Positions 35,801-47,282 of a DNA stretch of 64,000 nucleotides are shown in pieces. The translations under genes were made by a program, and so were the position numbers. Below the pieces are notes generated by a model. It searched no databases, was not told the DNA's origin, and saw only the letters and a list, made by a program, of their open reading frames with translations. How positions within the stretch are numbered: position 1 is the first letter of the stretch; each line of letters opens with the position of its first letter. Origin of the DNA: Diaprepes abbreviatus (Eukaryota; Arthropoda; Insecta; Coleoptera; Curculionidae); assembly GCA_034092305.1 (NCBI GenBank), contig JASJET010000122.1:22634501-22698500 (forward strand), in the 5' to 3' direction.

Positions 35801-37658
35801 AAGGGTTTGTTCCCATCTTTCTTGAGATTTCATTGTGAGCTGGTTATATTTTTCATTATTTCTTAGTTTTAGATTTTTTTTTTGTAAAATCATGTATAAT
35901 TTGTTTTAAAATCTGAAAAATTTCGAAATAATAACAAATAGGAGAAAGATAAAATATGTATTTTTTAAATTTAAAGTGTTTTTTTTTTGGGGTTTTACCA
36001 GAACATTTTTTAACGCGAATTTTAATATATTCTTTAGGTTTCCTATTACATCTATTCTAAGAATCACTAAGATTGTTTTAGTGAAAATGTACCTAATAGG
36101 TGTTTTTAAATATTTATCGAGTTTCTTTAATGCTTTGCTGTCTTGCTGTACAATTTTAGTCTTAAAGACGTGGATTTTCCGCTTGGAAGACTTAGAGAGG
36201 TGTAAGACCATATTTTACATCTCTCTTAATTATATTTTTATTCAATTTTAATTAAATAATGAAAATACCCGTCAAAAATTGGGATTTCAACTTTTCTAGG
36301 ATGTTCTTAATTTGTAAGGCGATTCTTAATTTTTGATAACTCCGCATTCCCGTAAGAATAAAAAAGAAGCTATTATATTCAGACGAATAGCATTTTTCTG
36401 AATAGAATCCAGCTATATTCTAGTAATGATCAGAAATGTACAAAGCATAAAAAATTGTTGAGTTACTTTTCTCCACGGTTTGTAGAGGCCCCCTTTGTTA
36501 TAATAGTAACGAAATTGTCTATTATTTTGTTGTGCCACGTTTCACGATATTTTATATATTATTCTTGGAAACCTAATAAGATACAGCCGAAAGTGAATTT
36601 GATTAAGTTCATAGTTCGCTGTATAGTGTCTGTCTTGGTATATTTCCTTTATATAATATTGTATATGTGTAATCAAATATTCCATGGATGATTGTTCATA
36701 AAAAAGATATACAAAAATATTTAAAAAACAAATCTGTTATGCAAATATATTGTAAATTGCTTTGAAGTTTTCGAGCTGTTTTGCTTAAAGTTAATGTTCA
36801 TTTTATGTTCATAAACATTTGTCAGGTAGTTAGAGAAGACAAAGAATATATATTACTCAATTTAAAAATCATGTATTGGATCTATTATAATTTATTTAAA
36901 CAAAGTATCCTGAAATGCTTGAATTTTAAATATGAACATTGTGGGCTTAAATATTTATGGAAATATACTTTCGTTTAAATAATAACGACTATTTTATATT
37001 TAATTCCGAGTTCTTTATTGTTTCCAAAAAATTAAATATTTTTGAAAGAAGTTCTTCAAATAAAAAATAAAATTTTTTGATTCCTTGTCTGCTCTTAATA
37101 TAATAATATATTTTTTTAAACATTACCCTATAATACGCGGTTAGAAAATATTCCCTTTTCTACTGGACGTAAGGAACTAACTCATTTGTACTAAAAATTG
37201 TGAACATGTTAGGAAAACAGGATTAAAAAATATTTCAGATATGTAAGTAGGTTAAAAAACCGTCTAAACTATATGCAATATATATTTTGCTAATTTTCTG
37301 TTACTCAAAATTTTAGTTTTATTTTGAATACAACACAATGAATTAATTTTTTTTGTGTTCTGTAACTTTTAAAGATAATCCTTTTACAGGTAGGCGGCTG
37401 CACGTTAATGATACAAATTAAAGATAAATAGTTTCCTTTTTCATTTTTTGAATAAAAAATATCATCAGACTGCAACAAATATCAAAAGTTATATGCCATT
37501 TGTACAGATTCTGATAAAGATGTAATTTAGCTCCTTGATTTTAGATAAGTTTTGGATAAAATTTATTAGTTTTTGTAGTATCATCTCCAAAACAATCGCT
37601 TTTTTATTCTTCGACCGGTTATAATAATTCTACTTTGCTAGAAATCCTATTTTTTATT
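35801..37658. other. No gene seen
   Basis: Very AT-rich. The overlapping frames on both strands near 35900-36250 are low complexity and mutually exclusive. Confidence 0.5.
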
Positions 37659-38003
37659 AACCGACTTCTAAAAGAAGGAGGTTCTCAATTCGTCGACTAT
37701 GTATTTTTTTTTTATATATGTACACCGATTACTCCGGAACGGCTGCATCAATTTGAATGAAATTTTTTACGTTATATTCAGGAAGTTGCGGTGATCCCAT
37801 ATTTTTTTAGATGAAATTGGTGCAGTAAAATCCAAGAAGGCGCTTACAATATAGCGGCCAAAAAAATTAATTTTGTCTGATTTTCTCCAAAATTGGCATG
37901 GAGGAATTTTCAGGGTTTTTTTTTTTTATATATATATTCCCGGGTCCGTCCTAAAGCCGGATGCACTGCGACCAGAGTAGGCCTATTGTGCTCACCCTAG
38001 ACA

Positions 38004-38320
38004 TTATAGCCACTCTGTCAACCTAGCCCCCTGGCTCAATCTGTACAGCCCTGCTAAGGAGTGAGTGAGTATTTCTCCCGGTTCCAGTTTTACTGACCCG
38101 AAAGTTTGTTGTCTAAATCTCACCAGTGACTCACAGTCACATATGATATGCTTCACCGTTTCCTCGGCTTGTCCACACAGTCTGCAGCCGAGGTTTCCGT
38201 TATATAGATTCATTCTATTCAGATGTACTTTGACGGCCATGTGTCCCGTCATTATACCTGTAATAGTCCTTAATTGGTTTCTACTCATTTGTAGTAGTTT
38301 CTTTGCCAGTTTCGGTCCGG
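38004..38320 (-). pseudogene. C-terminal zinc-knuckle segment of the same polyprotein
   Basis: Continues in another frame as KLAKKLLQMSRNQLRTITG, then GHMAVKVHLNRMNLYNGNLG, then CRLCGQAEETVKHIICDC. Numbered from ATG 38288, Cys35, Cys38, His47 and Cys52 form CX2CX8HX4C, the usual C-terminal knuckle of such elements. It stops at 38004. The 3' UTR of about 80 bases and poly(A) follow. One base change restores the frame with RNase H upstream, so this is one broken ORF, not a separate gene. Confidence 0.88.
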
Positions 38321-38321
38321 A

Positions 38322-39859
38322 TTCCCAATAAATAGCTTGCTGTGGTTTAAACCCTGTCTGGTCATCCAGTGGTTTTTATGTTCTCTTTTGATCCATTTTT
38401 TGACTGCTTCTCGTGCTGCACACCGCGGCACCCCAAAGGCCGGTTCTGGACCAATGTATTGAGATGCTGACCCTGCTCTAGCTAGTTCGTCAGCTTTTTC
38501 ATTTCCATGTATGCCTTCGTGTCCTGGTACCCACTTTAACATAACTGTGTTGTCTTTTGTCAGAGTTTCCAGTTCGCTCTGACATTCCCAAACCAGCCTC
38601 CATGATACCTTTTGGCCCTTGAGGGCCCTTAGGGCTGCCTGGCTGTCAGAGTAAATGAGGATTTGCTTCCCTTTGTAAGCTCTCCTATTTATCTCATCTG
38701 CGCACCGTAAGATTGCGTATATTTCTGCCTGGAACACTGTTGGGTATTTCCCAAGGGGAAGGGTTAGTTCCTTCCTCAGTTGTAACCCGTATATCCCAGC
38801 TCCAGTACCCTCATTAGTTTTTGAACCGTCAGTGTACCAGATACTTGCACCCGAGAATGTTTCCGGTCTTTCTCTTTTACTTGCCATTCGATCCTCTATT
38901 GTGACTTCAAACGGTATATTATAACGGTAGCTCGAGTTCATATGGTCCGTGTCCATTTCCAACTCAGGGCTCCTGATTTTTTTACATATGTTTTTATGTC
39001 CTGACATCGTCATTTGCGATTTTTCTGTTGAGTGATTTAGTCGGTGGAGTCCCATTCTTGCCTCTGCCTGAATCACTATATGTAGCGGAGGCAGATCCAG
39101 AATACACTCCATTGCCGAAGTGGGCGTTGATTTCATGGCTCCAGTAATACATAAACAGGCGACCCTTTGTATTCCACTCAGCTTTGTCATAGTTGCTCTC
39201 TGCATTACCTTGGGCCACCAGACCAAGGCTGCGTAAGTGATGGCTGGTCTCACAACACTGGTGTATAACCAATGTACCATTTTCGGTGAGAGACCCCATG
39301 TTTTCCCACATAATCTTCTAACAGTCATAAGAGATGTTTCCGATTTTCTGGTTATGTTTTCCACTTGTCTGTTCCAGGTCAGCCTGGAGTCTAAAATCAC
39401 CCCCAGATATTTTACTTCTCTGGCAAGTGGTATTGTGTTTCCTTGGAGGATGATGGGACCGAGATCCTCTATCCTTCTCCGTTTTGTAAAGGGAATTAGG
39501 ACAGTCTTTTGGGGACTTATATTGAGTCCCTCCTGCCTTACCCATCTTTCTACAACTTCAAGAGCCCTCTGCATTCTCTCTCTTACTGTTGTATTAAATT
39601 TGCCTTGGGTTAAGATTACCAAGTCATCTGCATATCCCAGCACAGAGTGACCCTCCCCACTCAGGGTTCGCAGAAGCCCATCCATTACTAGGTTCCAAAG
39701 CAGTGGGGAGAGAACCCTCCCCTGCGGACACCCCCCAGTCACCCGTGCCATCAGCGACTCTCCGAGCAGTTCTGTGTAGATCACTCTGTCTTTTAACATA
39801 TTTCCAATCCACCTGCAACAGGTCTCCTCCAGATTGATGTTCCTTATTGCAGTGATGAT
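38322..39859 (-). pseudogene. Reverse transcriptase C-terminal half plus RNase H
   Basis: The longest open frame in the window (504 codons from ATG 39799 to a stop at 38285). GCPQG is at residues 23-27, the catalytic YADD at 56-59, the thumb WWPK near 194-197, and a complete RNase H follows at about 318-445. The four RNase H acidic residues are present: D324 in YTDGS, E359 in FQAE, D385 in YSDSQ and D437 in NEKADELA. Presence of RNase H argues against Jockey and for the I-related group. The element would copy its RNA into DNA at the target nick. A frameshift near 38320 separates it from the C-terminal knuckle. Confidence 0.92.
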
Positions 39860-40625
39860 TGAAAAGACGTGTTGTCGAACGCCCCCTCTATGTCTAGAAA
39901 TGCTCCTAGAAGCACTTCTCCATTTTCCAGAGTGTTTTCCACCTTGCTGACCAAGTCGTGGAGCGCTGTCTCTGTGGATCTCCCGATTCTGTATGCATGC
40001 TGGTTCCGATGAAATGGGCTGTTTACCATTAAATCATCTCTGACATGTCTGTCCAACAGCTTCTCGAGAGTCTTAAGGATAAATGACATTAGACTGATTG
40101 GTCTAAATGCCTTTGCTGTAGAATAGTTGGGTTTCCCAGGTTTTTGAATGAACACTACCCTGGTTAACCTCCAAACCTTTGGTACATATCCTAGAGCTAG
40201 AGTGGCTCTTAATATGCAGCAAAGTCTGTTGATCAACAGGTTTGGACCCTGTTGTAACATTGCTGGATAAATCCCGTCCGGTCCCGGCGATTTATATGGT
40301 TCAAATGAGTTTATGGCCCATTTTATCTTTTCATAGGTAATCACCTTTTTTGCCGTTTGCCAATTGTCCTTGGTGGCTCTTACAGCAGTATTTATCTCTG
40401 CTTTAGTCCTCCAAGTCTCCGGTGATTTCTCAATTATTGTTGACCCTGGGAAGTGAGCCCGAAATAACTCGGTCATTGTTTCTTTCCCAGTATAGGTGTG
40501 CTCCCCTGTATTTGTTTTTAGAGAGTTTATTGATGGTTGCGTATCCTTTGAGAGTATCTTTCGGAGTCTGGCACATTCTGGGGTCGTTTCGATCTCCTCA
40601 CAGTGCTTCCTCCAAGATTCTCTCT
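39860..40625 (-). pseudogene. Reverse transcriptase, N-terminal half (fingers and first palm motif)
   Basis: The frame is open from the 5' truncation point (RESWRKHCEEIETTPECARL) through ATG 40476 to a stop at 39844. Counted from that ATG, SPGPDGIYPAML lies at residues 63-74, FRPISLMSFILKTLEKLL at 124-141, and FLDIEGAFDN at 193-202 with the first catalytic Asp at 195. These are reverse-transcriptase motifs of the I/R1/LOA type of non-LTR element. A single-base loss near 39860 shifts the frame right after the FDN motif. Continuation in the next frame (ITAIRNINLEETCCRWIGNM) restores the expected protein. The ATG is internal, not the true start. Confidence 0.9.
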
Positions 40626-40960
40626 TATTTTCAGGGTTGTACCCAACGAATCTGAAATTATTCTTAAAAATTTCAAAATGGCGGATCCAATATGGGGGAC
40701 AAAAAAATCAATTTTGTCCGATTTTCACCAAAATTGATACGGGAGAGTTTTCCGGGTCACACATGACGAATCTAAAATTATTTTTAAAAAATTGTATATG
40801 GCGTATCCAATATGGTGGATAAAAAATTAATTTTGTCCGATTTTTTTTCAAAATTGATATGATAGCACATTACGAATTTGATATTATTTAAAAAAAAAAT
40901 AAATATGGCGGATCTAAGATGGAGGATTAAAGATTCTACATCTCTCGATTTTGTCTAAAG

Positions 40961-41400
40961 TGTATAAAGTGTATAACACGTGTGTCTTGCCTGTTGCTAC
41001 TTATAGCATGGAAACGATAACACTAACCAAACAAAACACAAATAGGCTCCGAGAGACAAATGTTAGCAATCTCGTTACGGGATAAAATACGAAATCAAGT
41101 AATAAGATCAAGAACCAAAGTAATTGACGTCATTGAACGCATATCACGACTAAAGTGGCAATGGGCGGGGCACATAGCTAGACAACAGCCCGATAGGTGG
41201 ACGAGTAAATTACTGCAATGGTGACCGCGAGAAACGAGCCGAAATCGTGGCAGGCCACAACGCAGATGGGTAGATGATATAAGACAGTTTGTTGGAAAAA
41301 ACTGGCTCCAGAAGGCGAGAGACAGATCCCAGTGGAGGACCATCGGAGAGGCTTATGTCCAGGAGTGCATGTCAATGGGCTGAGAAAGAAAAAGAAGACG
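40961..41400 (+). mobile_element. 3' fragment of a different non-LTR retrotransposon
   Basis: The plus strand reads CVLPVATYSMETITLTKQNT, then in a shifted frame MLAISLRDKIRNQVIRSRTK, VIDVIERISRLKWQWAGHIA and, after a TGA, RPQRRWVDDIRQF with KARDRSQWRTIGEAYVQECM and a TGA. This is the C-terminus found in RTE-like and related insect elements just after the reverse transcriptase ('LKWQWAGHIAR', 'GRP--RW-DDI'). It interrupts a strip of copy B that is continuous in copies A and C, so its ends are fixed by comparison. I found no confident TSD. It has two frame breaks and is dead. Confidence 0.8.
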
Positions 41401-42653
41401 TATTGAGGGATTTTTGTTAGTGTTAATTACGAAATTAAAATATTTTTTGAAAAACTTAATCTAGCAGATTCAGTATGGTGTTCTAAAAATTTTAGATTTT
41501 TCGACTTTCTCCAAAACTGATATAGAGGGTTCTTGAGGGTGTAAATTATGAATTTAATAGTATTTTTTCTAGATTCAATATGGCAAACGCAATATAGCTG
41601 ACTAAAAATTTTACATTTTTCGATTTTGTTCAAATGTGAAACTAAATCATTTTTGAGGATATAAATAGCGAATATAAAATTATTTTAAGAATATCTAATA
41701 TATCAGATGCAATATGACCGTTTAGAAATTTTGAATTTCTGGATTTCATCTAAAATTGGTACTAGGGGGCTTTGAAGGGTTTAGATTTAGATTAGATTAA
41801 GATCTTAAAATTATTTTTTTGAAATTCAATATGGCGGATCCAATATGGTGGGTTGAAAATTTTACCTTATTCGGATTTTTTCAGATTTGGTATTGGGGGG
41901 TGGGGGTGGGGGTGTATTACGAATATGAAGTAAATTTTTTACATTTTCCGGTTTTATCTAAAATTGATATTACAGGGTTCTTGGGGCATATACAAACTCA
42001 ATAGGCAATATAAAATATATCGGGTTAAGAAATTTACGTTTCAAATTCTTTAAATATCGATATTGGAAGGTTTTGGGGCCTATATTACCAATCTAAAATT
42101 AATTTGAAATTTAAGATAGTAGATTTACTACGACAGACTAAATATTTGTTTGACACAATTTCATTAGTATTTGGAGAACTCTAAGAATCAAAGAATTTTT
42201 AGTGGTTCATTTTAGGATGATTTACAATTCTGGATAAAATGGGTACTTTTTTGCCACCTTGGAGTCATTGCGAGGTACACTAATCTCGTTAGCACTTAAT
42301 TCAGATAATTTATGAATATCATAATGAATTCAAAACTAAAAATCGAAAAATAAAATTTTTATAAAAAAATTGAACTGACTTCTAAAAGTGTGCTAAAAAG
42401 TGAAAAATAACTATAAATTTTTATATGAAATTGAAATTTTTGAAGTCGATGCCAAAGTATTTCTAAATGAAATAAATAACTATTAATATATACAAATTGT
42501 GGTAAGAAAGCAATTACATATAAAGTATTTTTAATCTGTTTATGCGAATCACATTTTGTCAGGTATTAGTTTGGCACGGACTTCCAAAATTTCAATTTCA
42601 TATAAAAATTTATAGTTGTTTTTCACTTTTTAGCGCACTTTTAGAAGTCGGTT

Positions 42654-44457
42654 TAATTTTTTTATAAAAATTTTATTAATTTCCATTTTAGTTTAAAACT
42701 CAAAATTTTAATTTGTATTAGAATAGCTTGGGACCACTACTATTACCGTAGCTAAATTTTACAAAAATAACAATCTTCTTCCATTCGGATAACACTGTAT
42801 CTAAATTAATTCCTTAGTTTTCGAGTAATAAATAAACTGACAAATAAAATTCAAAATTCTTGTCTTTTCTGTATTTAAAAAAAGGACTAATATTGGAAAA
42901 TATTAAACGTCGGTTAATAAAATTGGTTACTCTTTTAAATTATAATATTAATGTTAGTCCAATTTGCAATTCATAATTAGAAAGGAAAAATATTTGCTAA
43001 TAGTTAAGTATCAAAACAGATACAAAATGATATTTTTGCTGACGCAACTTTTCGCGTACTCTGTATCATTTTATAGTGGGGTTCGTCTCATTTGCGGCAC
43101 CTGTTAGATTTATAACGTAATCTGTCACGATGATAAGATTATTCTTACAACAGGAAGTGATGGTGTGATTTTGAATGTAATTTTGGGAAATATTTCTACC
43201 GAAGATCACGTTTGTTTACTTTAATTTATATTTTAAGATTATTCTTTAAATTAAGAAATTTTGTGCAAATATGTAACTTTACTTTATTTACACAATTCTA
43301 TGAAAATAATGATTAATTTTTTAAAACTTAGATAAATAAATCCACATGAACTAAACTGAACTAAATTAGTAATAGACTGCTCTTTAATATTCCAAATGTC
43401 CTAGTAGAGAATGACTGCGGCCATATCTCGGAACAATTCCAAATGCAAAAAATTTTTGGGAGCCTAGAGATTTAACTAAAATATTATTAATAATATTATG
43501 TAGCAGGAAAATGCCAGAAAATATATATTATAAACCATTCAACAAATACAGGATTACGCAGGCATTGGATATTCTGTAAACTATCAGATAAAAGGACAAC
43601 TATACTCTATTCTTTTTACCTAGGTTCCCTCTTCAATCACGTTTCGACTATCTCATGGTCCCTCCTTTTAAGCACTTGATGCGATTTTTCTTTAAAACTG
43701 ATTAGATGTAAAAGGTATTTTTACTGAATTCAAAAATATGAACCTCAATTTCCATCTTTAAAAGGCCTACGGGTAGCGCAACAAATTAAGAAAAAATCAA
43801 TGAATCACTTGTTTTTTAAGTATAACGCAGCACGACATGAAATTTGTACATTGAATAAGAATAGTCATTTATTGTCGATTTAGGGTCGCTGAAAATCCGC
43901 CTTCAGAAATGCTCCAGCATATCAGGTTTTTTAAATATCCTAACCTAAATATGCAAAATACTCGATTTTGACTTATATTTGAGGTTATCTATCACTACGA
44001 AATTTTTTTCCCAAAAAACTATATATACGTTCTTAAAGTACAAGTCTTATTCTGTCAAATACCGCTGAGTTTGCTCAAATATCTTTCGTTTTCTTCGAGA
44101 CAGTCAATTTTAAAAATTTCAAATTGCATGAATTTTTTGAGTTTTGGAAACCTTCGTGACCGATAAGCTGTTAAGCGACAATTCTGATAAACAATAGATG
44201 TCCTAAGGCTATCAAAGCATCGTACAATCCAAGTTTATCATTAGTTTTGCAAAATAAATTTGTTTAAACAAATTATTGCAAATTCAACTAAGCAAAAATT
44301 TTGAGTTCGGATAAAAATTCCGTGATATATTGAAATCTGAAAATATGTGAATTTTTTCATTTTACATTAACTTAGTTCCAGTTTTTAATTGTAAACAGTT
44401 GTCTTTTGAAAAAAAAACAACAAAAAGAAAGTGATAAAGGTAAAGTAATGTATTTTT
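42654..44457. other. No gene seen; hammerhead remnant at 43636-43672
   Basis: AT-rich sequence with no coding signal. The one structured trace is the decayed hammerhead-like motif, listed separately. Confidence 0.45.
43636..43672 (-). ncRNA. Decayed hammerhead-like motif
   Basis: The minus strand reads GGGACCATGAGATAGTCGAAACGTGA. GACCATNAG and GTCGAAACGTG parallel the motif at 411-452, but the CTGATGA half of the core is missing. It cannot be catalytic as read and is included as a relative. Confidence 0.3.
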
Positions 44458-45748
44458 AACCGACTTTTTCAAGAAAGAGATTCTCAATTCGTCGACTATG
44501 TATGTTTTTTTATGTATGTACACTGATTACTCCGGAACGACTGCACCGATTTGAATGAAAATTTTTACGTTATGTAAAGGAAGTTGCTGCGGTGATCCCA
44601 TATTTTTTTGGAAGAAATTGGTGCAGTAAAATCCAAGATGGCGCTAACAATATGGCGGCCAAAAAAATTAATTTATCCGATTTTCTTCAAAATTGATGTG
44701 GTAAAATTTTAGGGGTTGTATACAACGAAACTGAAATAATTTTTAAGAAATTCAATGTGGCGGATCTAATATGACGGACAAAATAATATCAATTTTGTCC
44801 GATTTTCTACAAAATGGGTACGGGGGAGTTTTCGGGGTTGCACATAACGAATCTAAAATTATTTAAAAAAAATTCAATATGGCGGATGAAAAAATCAATT
44901 TTTGGTATGGAGGAGTTTTCAATATCGCACATAACAAATCTGAAATTATTTTTAAAAAATTCAATATGGCGTGTCCAATATGGCGGATAAAAATTGATTT
45001 TGTCCGATTTTTTTTCAAAATTGATATGGGGGAGTTTTTGGGATCGCACATTACGAATCTGAAATTATTAAAAAAAAATTAAATATGGCAGATTCAAGAT
45101 GGCGGATTAAAGATTCTACATCTCTCGATTTTGTCTAAAATCAATATTGGGGAATTTTTGTTAGTGGTAATTGCGAATTTAAAATATTTTTGAAAAAATT
45201 CAATCTGACGGATTCATTATGGCGTCCTAAAAATTTTACATTTTTCGATTTTATATTATATTTATAAGTCTTCTACTCTAAGAATTAACGAATTTTTAGT
45301 GGTTCATTTTAGGGTGATTTACAACTTTGGATAAAATGGGTACTTTTTTGCCACCTTGGAGTCATTTCGAGGTAAACTAATATCAATTAGTACTTAGTTC
45401 AAATAATTTATGGATATCAAAATTAATTCCAAACTAAAAATCAAAAAATATATATTTTTTTTAAATTTAACCGACTTTTAGAAGTGCTCTAAAAAGTGAA
45501 AAATAAATATAAATTTTTATATGAAATTGAAATTTTTGAAGTCGGCGCCAAATTATTTCTAAATGAAATAAATAACTACTGATATTTACAAATTATGGTA
45601 AGAAAGCAATTACTAATAAAGTAATTTCAATCTGTTTATACGAATCACATTTTGTCAGGTATTAGTTTGGCGGCGACTTCAAAAATTTCAATTAATATAA
45701 AAATTTATATTTATTTTTCACTTTTTAGAGCGCCTATAGAAGTCGGTT
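44458..45748 (+). repeat. AACCGACTTC repeat family, copy C (internally shorter)
   Basis: The head starts AACCGACTTTTTCAAGAAAG and contains GATTACTCCGGAACGACTGC. Subrepeats with AATATGGCGGAT and TTTGTCCGATTTTC follow to about 45250. The copy then skips several strips present in A and B, and resumes at TTTTTAGTGGTTCATTTTAG near 45292. The terminal palindrome occupies 45465-45748 and ends AGAAGTCGGTT. The about 0.5-kb internal deletion relative to copy A fits recombination between subrepeats. Confidence 0.8.
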
Positions 45749-47214
45749 CAATTTTTTTTATAAAAATTTTATTTACAATTAATGTAGTCATTACATGGGA
45801 CCTCGTAAGCTATGCAGTCAAGTTGCAGTTTTTAATTTGCTAAAATATCTACTAAGCAAATTATAATATTTATATAAATTTAGGATATTAATTGTCAAAT
45901 TTGAATTTTTTTCATTATAATTTAATATTTTAAAAAATTATTGTATTTTTTCATTATAATTTAATTTATTAAAAAATTTACCTATTCTAGTTTTAAAAAC
46001 AAAATTTACTAAATTGAGGTATTGGTAATTACTTTTCTTTTCTTGTATTTTGTCTAGTATTTTTACTGAACAAAATACTTTTTTTTCTAATTTCATATAT
46101 ATTTTTTGGCAAGTTTGGTAGGTTTTCAGAATACTAAAGACACTGAATTATTCGCCTGTTTCTGCAAAACTCCTATTTTGAGGACACAAAACACGAACCT
46201 AAAGGTTTTTTGGCGGTCGCGCAAAAAATTTTTCCCTTCACTAAAACACATTTACATATTCTGACACATAGTTTTTGTATAACCATCAACATAACATTTT
46301 GTTAAAATATATCAGAAAACCATTAGAAAATACTTAAAATCGAATCGAAGAAGAAACGTAAAAAACGTGGACTACGTTGACAAGTCCGCCTGATGTTATA
46401 AACTATCATAAAATTACACTTGTTCTAATTACAATTCAGTAATCCACTCCTTTTTTTCCCTAAAATCGCGCATAAAGGACAAAATGATTTTTGGGAATAA
46501 ATTATTAGGGTTTAGTTGTTGGTGAAATCAGGTTGAAATTGGTGGAAATGTTCCTGTAAAATTTATCGCAAAATATAACATTTTTTTGAAAAGCATATTA
46601 GAACATCTTAGATTTTACTCTAAACAGTTTTTTTTATAAACTGGTAAACGTCATTCACTGTAATAAATATTACTGACAAATATTTTAGATGAAAAATCGA
46701 CTAAATTGTAAGGCTGTGACATATAAAGGAACGAACGGACGCACAGGCTGTAATAACCATATTTTTAAAATTTTTGTCTTGATTCCTGTAAGTTATTTCT
46801 AAATACGTAGATACAAAAACTGTATAAACTGAACTCACCTGGCTCGTACTGTTTTGGGGGAGATACAAAATACATGATAAAACTGTTAGTGTTTGGGAAA
46901 TTTGATTTACTCTGACCAAATTTCAGAACCAATTCAATAATTTTAACTTGATATCACCGATATTTTATTTCTGTTAATATTGCTCCCAAAATCAGTGTAT
47001 CCTCATTCAATTTTAAGAAGGACAGAATAAACACAGTGAATTATTGAATTATTTTAAGAATTTTATTTGATAATAATGTACTAATTTATTCGCCATTTTC
47101 AGAGTTTATTACATTTTTCTTTGCCTACATTTTTTTATATTTTGTCCGATATTTTAACAAACTGTTCCATACATTTTTTTCCAAAATATGCTATGTTTCA
47201 AAGGATACAAATGT

Positions 47215-47217
<3 letters not shown>
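45749..47217. other. No gene; dispersed repeat piece at 46150-46260
   Basis: The strip at 46170-46260 (CCTAAAGGTTTTTTGGCGGT) recurs in inverse orientation near 54030-54110 (GACCGCCAAAAAAACC). The rest is AT-rich and unassigned. Confidence 0.4.

Positions 47218-47280
<63 letters not shown>
47218..47280. repeat. (TA)n microsatellite
   Basis: An uninterrupted run of about 63 bp. Frames reading Ile-Tyr through it on either strand are artefacts. Confidence 0.95.

Positions 47281-47282
<2 letters not shown>

Larger units (their letters stand above)
37916..40626 (-). mobile_element. Non-LTR retrotransposon (RNase H-bearing, I-group-like), 5'-truncated
   Basis: A 2.7-kb insertion in copy B flanked by the 10-bp target-site duplication ATTTTCAGGG (37906-37915 and 40627-40636). 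On the minus strand it ends in a poly(A) of 12, seen as T at 37916-37927. Coding content in order: reverse transcriptase, RNase H, then a CCHC zinc knuckle. The 5' end lies before the reverse-transcriptase palm, so the endonuclease and ORF1 are missing, as expected from incomplete target-primed reverse transcription. Only two frameshifts are visible, making it the youngest-looking coding relic in the window. A diverged relative is at 52830-53440. Confidence 0.92.
37659..42653 (+). repeat. AACCGACTTC repeat family, copy B (split by two retroelement insertions)
   Basis: The head is at 37659-37915, the body continues at 40627-40960 and 41400-42365, and the terminal palindrome is at 42366-42653, ending CTTTTAGAAGTCGGTT. 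Without insertions the copy is about 1.85 kb, like copy A. The order of subrepeats matches copy A, including the strip with AGATTCTACATCTCTCGATT and the later GGGGGTTTAGATTTAGATTA-like strip, so the copies derive from one long master and not from independent minisatellite expansion. Confidence 0.8.

Noticed and set aside
35906..36251. Long overlapping frames on both strands
   Set aside because: Mutually exclusive low-complexity frames without motifs.
39237..39650. 137-codon plus-strand frame
   Set aside because: Antisense shadow of the reverse transcriptase, which has all catalytic motifs on the minus strand.
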